The notes under the pieces: model-generated
Told to the model about the DNA's origin: nothing
What the model saw: only the letters and a program-made list of their open reading frames with translations
Database searches by the model: none
Source: Candidatus Schekmanbacteria bacterium
Lineage (GTDB): Bacteria > CSSED10-310 > JACPHN01
Reading direction: 5' to 3'
DNA: 41,719 nucleotides
Assembly (NCBI GenBank): GCA_016188575.1
Contig: JACPHN010000194.1
Span: 1 to 41,719, forward strand
Shown here: positions 1 to 6,722 of the stretch, one piece after another
Layout of the letters: each line of letters starts with the position of its first letter
How positions within the stretch are numbered: the stretch's first letter is position 1
Program-made: the position numbers and the translations under genes

Positions 1-1
1 C

Positions 2-21
2 CGTATCGCTCCATTGATACG
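2..21. repeat. Small hairpin at the window edge
   Basis: CGTATC at 2-7 and GATACG at 16-21 are perfect inverted repeats around an 8-base loop. The hairpin lies just beyond the stop codon of the truncated RHS-like frame, where the RHS core should have continued. It may be part of a repeat that interrupted that gene. The window ends here, so its extent cannot be judged. Confidence 0.3.
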
Positions 22-85
22 CTTCGTCGTCGTTCCTCGCCAGCGGCCTTCTCGCTCGGCCTCGGTGCTTGACACAGTTATTTCG

Positions 86-754
86 TTACGGGTCCTTATA
101 GGAGCTGGTAATGGCCAGGTCGAGGCCGCCCTTGCCTGGCAGGCGCAGGTCCGTGTAGGTCAGGAGCAGATTGCCGTTGAACAGGTTGACGGTTTCCTCG
201 CTGATCCCGGGCTGGTAGCCGCCGCCGTTCTTGACGCCGGCCTGATCGAAGAACCAGTCCTGCTGAAAGGCCGCGAGGTCCTCGACGAGGTAGAGCACCT
301 CGCAGTAGATCGCGATGCGCGCTGCCTGGTCCGTCAGCCAGTCGTTCGCGGGGTCGCCGGCGAAATCCCCGTCGACCTTGGGAGCGACGTCCTGGCGCAG
401 CTTGTTTTCGGCAGCGCCGAACGCTCCCTGAGCGATCTGGGCCCGGGCGACCGCGATCTTCTTCGCGAGCACGCACTGCCGCAGCGAGGTCGGCGGATCT
501 GAAACATCCTGGCACCCGGCCGCCGGCGCGGAGCCCCGCGCCGCCGCCCCGAAGGCCCCGGCCGGCAACCCCTCGATGTAGGTGATGATGCGGTCGGCGT
601 GCGATACGAGGTGATCTACGGGCGCAAGAGCATGTAGCGGGGGGGGGCGGGTGAAAAGCAGAGCTAGCAGCAGCGCGCTACGAGGAAAGACAGCGCCATG
701 CAGGGAGATGCTGGACATTTTCAGCCGTCGGTATACGCCACTCTGTCTTGCCAT
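86..754 (-). CDS. Truncated N-terminal segment of an RHS/YD-repeat-type secreted protein
   Basis: This frame of about 222 residues starts at ATG 754, which has GGAGG six bases upstream; an ATG directly before it at 757 is too close to that site. A basic N-terminus and a hydrophobic stretch (ALLLALLF) look like a secretion signal. The C-terminal part, with VNLFNGNLLLTYTDL and LPGKGGLDLAITSSY, matches the conserved entry into RHS/YD-repeat barrels, where the text normally continues as a long series of YD repeats. Instead a TAA stop follows at once (86-88). The stretch before it (about residues 80-180) has no fold I recognise. I read it as the decayed or cut 5' end of a large RHS protein. The rest may lie outside the window in another frame. 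A free-standing short protein is possible but less likely. Confidence 0.6.
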   Translation of the reverse strand: MARQSGVYRRLKMSSISLHGAVFPRSALLLALLFTRPPPLHALAPVDHLVSHADRIITYIEGLPAGAFGAAARGSAPAAGCQDVSDPPTSLRQCVLAKKIAVARAQIAQGAFGAAENKLRQDVAPKVDGDFAGDPANDWLTDQAARIAIYCEVLYLVEDLAAFQQDWFFDQAGVKNGGGYQPGISEETVNLFNGNLLLTYTDLRLPGKGGLDLAITSSYKDP

Positions 755-923
755 CATGGTCCTCCATCGCCTCTGCGTTCGAGGTTGTGCGAACGCGCTG
801 CAGACATTGCAGCTCCCGGCGCAAAATGTGCCCCCGGCCGGTATGAGATCGCATACCAACGGCGATCGCAGTTGTCAAGGCCATGGAAAACCGCCATAGA
901 CCTAGCCGGAAGTCGGCGGCCCT

Positions 924-945
924 GCCTGCCTGCCGGCAGGCGGGC
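924..945. repeat. GC-rich palindrome (REP-like)
   Basis: The core CCTGCCGGCAGG (929-940) is a perfect palindrome. Pairing extends outward to 924 and 945 with one G-T pair. It sits in non-coding DNA with no T-run on either side, so a repeated extragenic palindrome is more likely than a terminator. Confidence 0.45.
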
Positions 946-1325
946 GCGTCATGCGATGGGCTCCTCGCTGAAGTCAGGCAGCGGACCGGCGGTCGAACCG
1001 ACTTGCGGATCACCAGCGACGAGCATCGTCCGGACGAAACTGCGATCAAGAAGGCCTACCAGATCCAACAGCCGTCGCCCACCACAGGGCGACGGCAGAA
1101 TGCCCTGTTTCCTCACTTGCACTTTTCCCCGCCAAAGACCCACTCGTTTCGCAACGATGAAGGCTCTTTATTGGTTTCGGGGAGCTCCTGGAGAGCAAGC
1201 GCCGGCTCGCCGGTGATACCGTGCGGCTGGCGAGCGCGCTGCAGGTGACGGAGGCGGAGCGGCGCGACTGCCTGGATGCGGTGGTGAGCGGGTGGCAGGC
1301 GGGGCTGGTGAGTGGTGGCCAGACC

Positions 1326-1488
1326 GGCCGTACTTGCCGCAGATAAAACATCTGAGGCGATTCTGGCCGCCAATTCGCCTCAATTCGCCCCGTTTTCGGC
1401 CACTTTTCGCGCAGATGGCCGTATCTAGGGCAAGTATGGCCGGGTTTTCAGGAATTTCCCGGCCAAATTCGCGTTAGATGTTTTATCT
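1326..1488. mobile_element. Short inverted-repeat element (MITE or insertion-sequence end remnant)
   Basis: AGATAAAACATCT at 1341-1353 and its exact reverse complement at 1476-1488 bound a 148-bp element. A second inverted pair is nested out of register: GGCCGTACTTGCC (1326-1338) against GGCAAGTATGGCC (1429-1441), with one mismatch. CAATTCGCC is repeated directly at 1371-1379 and 1381-1389. Multiple end-proximal repeats like these occur at the ends of some insertion sequences, for example the IS21 family, and in MITEs. No transposase is encoded inside, and I did not identify a target-site duplication. Confidence 0.5.
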
Positions 1489-1550
1489 CATCGGAAAGTG
1501 GCCGGTCCATCGTCTGATCCTCGCGCGGCTCCGCTCTTCGCGTGACCGTA

Positions 1551-1572
1551 GCGGCGCGATTCATCGCGCCGC
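1551..1572. repeat. Perfect 10-bp hairpin (REP-like)
   Basis: GCGGCGCGAT and ATCGCGCCGC form a perfect 10-bp stem with a 2-base loop. No T-run follows in either direction, so a repeated palindrome is favoured over a terminator. Confidence 0.5.
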
Positions 1573-1810
1573 AATGCCCGTGCAGGCGCGACAATGTGCA
1601 GCACGCGTTGCAGGGCAGGGTCTCAGACCGGCCGACGAATGGATGAGGCATTGTTGCGGAACGAGTGGGCCAGAAACGGTCGCATTGGTGTAAAGCACAT
1701 TCCGCTGACGCCAGAAACTTGGCGCCCGGCGCGCTTCGCGTTGCGCCGCCGCGCGCAAGCTGCTACTGTACCCCCCGTGTCGTACCACTCGTTCCTCCCT
1801 CCCGCTTCCC

Positions 1811-2839
1811 ATGGATTCCGACCCCAAGCGACTGATCAGCGAAGCTCCATCCACAACGGGTGAGACCATTCTCGTCGTCGACGACGAACCGCACAACGCG
1901 GCGATCGTGCAGATGGCGCTGAACGCCCGAGGGTATTGGGCAGTCACGTGCTCCGGTGGTCGCGAAGCAATCGAGGCGATCCTCGCCTCCCCTCCCTCGC
2001 TCGTGGTGCTCGACGTCATGATGCCTGACATGAGCGGCTTCGAGGTCATCCAGGAAATCCGCTCTCGTCCCGACCTCGCGGACCTCCCGGTGATCCTGCT
2101 GACGGCACGCGCCGAGGTCCCCGACCGGCTCAAAGGATTTGCTCTCGGCGCCGACGACTACGTCACCCGGCCGTTTACCATGGATGAGCTCATCGCGCGC
2201 ATCGAGGCGGCGCTGCGCAAGCAGCGGCGGATCTCCTGCTTGAGCAAGGAGCTCGACGAGATGTCCTTACGCTCGGTTACCGACGAGCTCACGCAGGTCC
2301 GCAACCGCCGCTACCTGATGGAACGGGCGGCCGACGAGGTATCGCGATCGGCGCGAACGAGTCAGCCGCTGAGCTGCGTGATGTTCGATATCGACCATTT
2401 CAAGGCCATCAACGACACCCTCGGTCACGCCGTGGGTGACGCGGTGCTGCGCGAGGTTGCGGGACGTCTCGCGAGCAGCGCGCGAAACTCCGACGTACTT
2501 GCCCGCTACGGAGGGGAAGAGTTCTGCCTGCTGCTTCCGGATACGTCGCTCGAAGGGGCGGAGAAACTCGCCGAAAAAGCGCGGTTCGCGGTGTCGGGCG
2601 AGCCCGTGGTGACGCAAGGAAACCGCGTCACGGTCACCATCTCCGGCGGCTGCTCCGCGGGCGCCCCCCGCCGGCATGGGGCCGACGTCGCGCGCGAGCT
2701 CATTCGCCGCGCCGACATGGCGCTGCTGGAGGCGAAGCGGCGGGGGCGAAACCAGGTCGTCACCTTCGCCCGCCTCGTCGACGGCATGGACACCACACCG
2801 CTGCCGCGCTCGACGCGGACCAGAGGGAACGCGGAATGA
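1811..2839 (+). CDS. Response regulator with GGDEF domain (PleD-like diguanylate cyclase)
   Basis: Predicted to make cyclic di-GMP from two GTP in the cytoplasm under control of a phosphorelay. Residues about 18-135 form a receiver domain: acidic pocket D24/D25, phosphoacceptor D68 in VVLDVMMPDMSG, and T98. The usual lysine before the final Pro-Phe is Arg120 (VTRPF), a substitution that could alter phosphorylation chemistry. A short linker leads to a GGDEF domain (about 155-320) with active-site GGEEF at 234-238. An intact inhibitory I-site RxxD (R225, D228) lies five residues upstream, so product inhibition is expected. Length, 342 residues, suits a single REC plus GGDEF. No partner histidine kinase is in the window. 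It is the first gene of a four-gene operon and overlaps the next gene by 4 bp (ATGA). No clear Shine-Dalgarno precedes ATG 1811. Confidence 0.95.
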   Translation: MDSDPKRLISEAPSTTGETILVVDDEPHNAAIVQMALNARGYWAVTCSGGREAIEAILASPPSLVVLDVMMPDMSGFEVIQEIRSRPDLADLPVILLTARAEVPDRLKGFALGADDYVTRPFTMDELIARIEAALRKQRRISCLSKELDEMSLRSVTDELTQVRNRRYLMERAADEVSRSARTSQPLSCVMFDIDHFKAINDTLGHAVGDAVLREVAGRLASSARNSDVLARYGGEEFCLLLPDTSLEGAEKLAEKARFAVSGEPVVTQGNRVTVTISGGCSAGAPRRHGADVARELIRRADMALLEAKRRGRNQVVTFARLVDGMDTTPLPRSTRTRGNAE

Positions 2840-3465
2840 CCCGAGAAGCTCCGGCCGCAGCAGACGAAGGCGCCCTCTTGCGCACCCATCGCAGCGACAT
2901 CGATCGCGCCGAGGCCGCCATCCACGAGCTCATCGACGCTCTCGGCTTCGACCCCGACGCGGCCGAGCTCGCGGCGACCCCCGCTCGCGTCGCCCGGACG
3001 TTGATCCAGGCGACCCTGGGAGGCTACGAAAGAGATCCGCAAGAGATCCTGTCCGCCACTTTTCGCGGACCCTATCGCGATCTCGTGCTGGTCACGGACA
3101 TCTTTTTCGTTTCCATGTGCCCCCACCATCTCCTGCCGTTCTCGGGGCACGCGCACCTGGCCTACCTCCCGCGCGATCGCGTGGTCGGGCTCGGGCGCGT
3201 TACCGATCTGGTGCAGGCCTTCGCCTGCCGCTTTCAGTTTCAGGAGAAGCTCACCCAGGAGCTCGCCGATGCGATGATGGACCACCTGCAGCCGTTTGGC
3301 GCGGCGTGCCGCATCGAGGCGACGCACTACTGCGAGCGGGTGGCACACGAAGAGCGCGCGCCGAGCCTCGTCATTACCGAAGCGGTGCGCGGGCGCTTTG
3401 CCGACGATCCCGAGAGCGGCGACCGTTTTCGCCGGGCGCTGGCCGATCGGCGCGGCCGCTCCTGA
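2836..3465 (+). CDS. folE: GTP cyclohydrolase I (FolE-type), somewhat divergent
   Basis: FolE converts GTP to 7,8-dihydroneopterin triphosphate, the first step toward folate and other pterins. The 209-residue protein matches the family core: MCPHHLLPFSGHAHLAYLP (94-112), VVGLGRVTDLVQAF and the QFQEKLTQELADAM helix. Predicted zinc ligands are C95, H98 and C166, with spacing close to E. coli C110/H113/C181. The segment after the last cysteine reads ERVAHEERAPS, whereas typical enzymes have a conserved MRGV-type stretch, so part of the active-site rim differs. Activity is likely but not certain; a specialised pterin role is possible. Translation is coupled to the diguanylate cyclase gene by a 4-bp overlap, and 23 bp separate it from the next gene. 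Confidence 0.88.
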   Translation: MTREAPAAADEGALLRTHRSDIDRAEAAIHELIDALGFDPDAAELAATPARVARTLIQATLGGYERDPQEILSATFRGPYRDLVLVTDIFFVSMCPHHLLPFSGHAHLAYLPRDRVVGLGRVTDLVQAFACRFQFQEKLTQELADAMMDHLQPFGAACRIEATHYCERVAHEERAPSLVITEAVRGRFADDPESGDRFRRALADRRGRS

Positions 3466-3488
3466 CCCGGCACGGTGACAACGTCGAA

Positions 3489-5411
3489 ATGAGCGCGGTA
3501 ACCCCATCTACCCGAACAAACATTCGCTTCGCGAAAGCCGTGGAGCTGGATTTTCACGGCGACATCGCCACCCTGTCCCGGACCGCCAAGGCACTGGCCA
3601 TCATCGATGTCGACGGTACTCTCACGGCCGGCAGCGTCACCGCCGGGGATCGCTATATTCCGATCGCGGGCTGTTGGAGTCAGCTCCACATTTTCAACGG
3701 CACCTATGACGACCCGGGCACTGAGCGCGACGGCGCGGAGACGCTCGTCGCGCGTTTCCTGACGACGCCCGTGGAGCTCGGAGGCGGCGGGATGACGCCC
3801 GCGGACTACGTCCACATCGTCGGGGCGGGGCCGAACCGCGCCGCAAACGTCCTCTACCTGGAGACCTCCGATCCCGTCAGCTACGAGGATTTTTGCCGGG
3901 CCGACATGGAGCTGTTGCTGGACTCCGGGCTGACCCGGGACAAGGCGCTGGCGATCGTCCGCCGCATTCCCCGTTTCCCTGGCGGAAAGGAGCTCGTGGA
4001 CGAGCTGCAGGGTCGCGGCTACGCCGTCGTGCTCATTTCCTCGGGTCTGGAAATCCACGTTGCGGAAGTTGCCCGCGAGCTCGGCGTTTCTCACTTCGCT
4101 GCGAACCGCTTCGGCTTCACACCGGGCGGTGTGTTGACGGGAGAGCTGCTGGTGCAGGTCGGCTGGACGTTCTCCCAGGGCGACCCTGACGACTTTCTCG
4201 GGAAAGCGGGAGTGGTAGAGGAGCTGCGGCGCCGCTCGGGGTTGCCCGTGGAGCTCGCGGTTGGCGATTCGCCGGGCGACTTTGGCGTTTTTGCGCAAGC
4301 GCGGCGCGCCGTCCTGGTGCCCGACGCCTCGCACCCCCCGCAGCTCCGGACGCTTCTGCAAGGTCGCGTGGCCTCGCGAGCCCGTCGAGAAATCGGCCGC
4401 ACGCTCACGGCTGTGCAAAGCCTGGACGAGGTGCGACATTCCTGCCTGTCCATGCCGGTCAGCCTCAGCGAGCTTATGTCGAAGCGATTTTTGCTCGTGT
4501 CGGGCAAGGGCGGGGTCGGCAAGAGCACGGTCGTCGCGACGCTCGCGCTGCTCGCCATGCGCCGCGGCAAGAAAGTGCTCGTGATGGAGCTCGACACCAA
4601 GGAACGCATACCGGCCATCTTCGGGCATGCGGACGTCGGCACCGAAATCGCGCAAATTTACCAGTCGATCTGGTCGGTCAACGTTGTCCCGCAGGTGGCC
4701 GTCAACGAGTACGGCCTCATGAAGCTGCGCCTGCACTCGTTGACGCGGCTGGTTTTCGACAACCCGGTCGTGCGCCATTTTCTTAACTTCCTGCCCGGCA
4801 TGCGAGAGCTGGTCCTCATCGGCAAGGCGTACTATCACGAGCTCGAAGTCGATCCGGAGACCGGCCGGAAAGTCTGGGACATGATCATTCTGGACGGTCC
4901 CGCGACCGGCCACGGAATTCCCCTGTTCCGCCTCCCCCAGGTCATTCTGGACGTCGTTCCCGTTGGCCCGCTGGCGGCGGAAGCGCAGGAAATCCAAAAC
5001 CTCCTGACCGACGACAAGCGCACGGCGCTCAACATCGTCACGCTGCTCGAGGAGATGCCGGTCAACGAGACCATCGAGCTCTACGAAGGCGTCAAGGAGC
5101 AACTTGAAGTGCCGCTCGGTCTGCTGTTCATCAACAGCGTCTATCCTCCCCTGTTCGCCAGCCCGTCGACCACGCACTGCTTTCGCACCGCCACGCCGTG
5201 CGAAAACTCGCGCGATCCGCTGGTGCGCGCCGCGCTCAAATACGCCGAGCTCCGCCTGCGCCGCACCGACCTGCAGCAGTCGTACATCGACAAGCTCGAG
5301 CAACGGCTGCCGCTGCCAAGCGTGCGCCTGCCCTACCTTTTCGCCGAGCGCATCGACCTTGCCAGCATCGATCAGCTCGCCAGAGTCGTGGAGGACTCCC
5401 TTGGCCCCTGA
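3489..5411 (+). CDS. HAD phosphatase fused in frame to an ArsA/Get3-type ATPase
   Basis: One open frame of 640 residues from ATG 3489. Residues 36-290 are a SerB-like HAD domain: motif I DVDGT (D40, D42), motif II around S184/S185 (LISSG), K239, and motif IV GDSPGD (D260, D264). Residues 330-640 are an ArsA/Get3 ATPase with deviant Walker A SGKGGVGKST (338-347), including the signature lysine. It has a switch-like LDGPATGHG segment and a C-terminal helical part. ArsA-family proteins act as ATP-driven dimers in membrane-protein targeting or anion handling. Internal ATGs at 4452 and 4476 could start a separate ATPase, but there is no stop codon between the halves, and the nearest purine-rich sequence is weak. 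A true fusion is the direct reading. A lost stop by sequencing error is the alternative. The HAD substrate is unknown. Confidence 0.85.
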   Translation: MSAVTPSTRTNIRFAKAVELDFHGDIATLSRTAKALAIIDVDGTLTAGSVTAGDRYIPIAGCWSQLHIFNGTYDDPGTERDGAETLVARFLTTPVELGGGGMTPADYVHIVGAGPNRAANVLYLETSDPVSYEDFCRADMELLLDSGLTRDKALAIVRRIPRFPGGKELVDELQGRGYAVVLISSGLEIHVAEVARELGVSHFAANRFGFTPGGVLTGELLVQVGWTFSQGDPDDFLGKAGVVEELRRRSGLPVELAVGDSPGDFGVFAQARRAVLVPDASHPPQLRTLLQGRVASRARREIGRTLTAVQSLDEVRHSCLSMPVSLSELMSKRFLLVSGKGGVGKSTVVATLALLAMRRGKKVLVMELDTKERIPAIFGHADVGTEIAQIYQSIWSVNVVPQVAVNEYGLMKLRLHSLTRLVFDNPVVRHFLNFLPGMRELVLIGKAYYHELEVDPETGRKVWDMIILDGPATGHGIPLFRLPQVILDVVPVGPLAAEAQEIQNLLTDDKRTALNIVTLLEEMPVNETIELYEGVKEQLEVPLGLLFINSVYPPLFASPSTTHCFRTATPCENSRDPLVRAALKYAELRLRRTDLQQSYIDKLEQRLPLPSVRLPYLFAERIDLASIDQLARVVEDSLGP

Positions 5412-6648
5412 CGACGGCGTGCACCGTTCCGCGGTGAGCGACGCTTCATTCGCGCCGGCCGTTCCCTTGCCGAGCCGGGATGCCGAACGTTGGGAAGCGC
5501 TGCTGAGCAGCCGTTTCATCATCTGCGTCGGCAGCGGCGGCGTCGGGAAAACGACCGTCAGCGCCTCCATCGCGTACGCGGCGGCGCGCCAGGGCAAGCG
5601 GGCGCTGGTCATCACCATCGATCCGGCGCGGCGGCTGGCGAACTCTCTGGGGCTCGAGCGCCTGCCCGGGCACGAGGTGGCGATCGCGAGCCAGACGCGA
5701 GGCGAGATGCTCGCCATGACCCTCGATACCAAAACGGTGTTCGACGGCATCGTGGAGCAGTTTATCGACAACCCCGCGACGCGGGCACAGATCACCGAGA
5801 ACGCGTTCTACGGACACATGGTCAACGCGCTATCGGGAACACAGGAGTACATGGCGGTTGACAAGCTGTTTCAGCTCTCCCAGCGCGCGGACATCGACCT
5901 CGTCGTGCTGGACACGCCGCCGATGGCACACGCGCTGGACATTCTCGACGCTCCCCGGCGGATGCTGGCACTGATCGACAGCCGGGCCTTTCAGTGGTTC
6001 GTGCGGCCGGCCATGGGGCCAGGCGCCTTCGGGTTGTGGGTCATCGGCAAGAGCAGCTCGATCATTTTGCGCTCGCTCGCCGTGTTCGTCGGCAAGCAGT
6101 TTCTGCGGGACCTGGCGTCCTTCCTCGCCGGCCTGGGGTCGTTGCTGCCGGCGCTGACCGAGCGCAGCGCCGCCGTCGAGAAGCTGTTGCGTGGACCGCA
6201 AACGCGCTTTGTGATCGTGACCAGCCCCGCGGCGGCAACGGCCGCTGAAGCCAGCTACTTGCGAGGCTGTCTTGCCGAGCGCGACATGCCGTTTGCGGGA
6301 TACGTCGTAAACCGCGTCCATCCGCGTTTCCCGGGCACGGAAGCGCCGCTCGGCGAGCTCGAGCCCGAGACCTTTCTTGCGGCCTGCCCGCCGGCGAACC
6401 TGTACGCATCCCGGCCCGAGCTGGCGCGGGAGATCGCGGCCGGCTTGATCGAGAACTTGCGCCGGTATGCGCGCCTGGCCGCGCAGGATGAGAGCGTGGT
6501 CGCCGAGCTGGCGACGCGGGCAGGCGGCGGCACTGCCGCCGATCTCATCGCGACGATCCCCATGTTTCCCGAGGACGTGCACGACATCGACGGGCTGGCG
6601 CGCATCGCGGCCGCGCTCTTCGACCGCGGCGGCGGTGGCGACACCTGA
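5401..6648 (+). CDS. ArsA/Get3-family ATPase, second paralogue
   Basis: About 415 residues if started at TTG 5401, which has GGAGG six bases upstream and overlaps the preceding stop; GTG 5419 is an alternative. The ATPase motif is GSGGVGKTT (44-52): the Walker A lysine is kept, but the signature lysine of the deviant motif (KGGVGKT) is replaced by serine, unlike the upstream paralogue. IDPARRLANSLG, DTPPMAHALDIL and a long C-terminal helical region follow the ArsA pattern. Paired, non-identical ArsA-like ATPases also occur in other bacteria, for example the Rv3679/Rv3680 pair of mycobacteria. I infer a heterodimer with the upstream product. The hydrophobic central region (SSIILRSLAVFVGKQFL) could contact membranes or client helices. 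The client or substrate is unknown. Confidence 0.88.
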   Translation: MAPDDGVHRSAVSDASFAPAVPLPSRDAERWEALLSSRFIICVGSGGVGKTTVSASIAYAAARQGKRALVITIDPARRLANSLGLERLPGHEVAIASQTRGEMLAMTLDTKTVFDGIVEQFIDNPATRAQITENAFYGHMVNALSGTQEYMAVDKLFQLSQRADIDLVVLDTPPMAHALDILDAPRRMLALIDSRAFQWFVRPAMGPGAFGLWVIGKSSSIILRSLAVFVGKQFLRDLASFLAGLGSLLPALTERSAAVEKLLRGPQTRFVIVTSPAAATAAEASYLRGCLAERDMPFAGYVVNRVHPRFPGTEAPLGELEPETFLAACPPANLYASRPELAREIAAGLIENLRRYARLAAQDESVVAELATRAGGGTAADLIATIPMFPEDVHDIDGLARIAAALFDRGGGGDT

Positions 6649-6722
6649 GCGGCCCGGAAGCGGGGTGTAGCGGCGCGGTGGCGAGGTGAGGCGAGGCGAG
6701 CACCATGCCGGCGCTGCCGGCT

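Larger units (their letters stand above)
755..1810. other. Gene-poor stretch with repeats and no convincing gene
   Basis: About 1 kb between the RHS-like fragment and the response regulator gene. The frames here have no family resemblance and no consistent start signals. One open stretch on the plus strand (1161-1346) reads plausibly as protein (ELLESKRRLAGDTVRLASAL) but has no good start. It runs into the left inverted repeat, where its TAA stop lies, so it may be the tail of a decayed gene. The region also holds the hairpins and inverted-repeat element listed separately. I see no clear promoter for the gene starting at 1811. Confidence 0.5.

Noticed and set aside
2676-3488. A long N-terminal extension of the HAD-ArsA frame reaching back across folE
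   Set aside because: The extension is Arg/Pro-rich noise in the wrong frame over well-supported GGDEF and FolE coding; ATG 3489 gives a natural HAD start.
3327-5795. An 822-residue minus-strand open frame opposite the ArsA genes
   Set aside because: It is an antisense shadow typical of GC-rich DNA, with no domain and with four well-supported genes on the plus strand.
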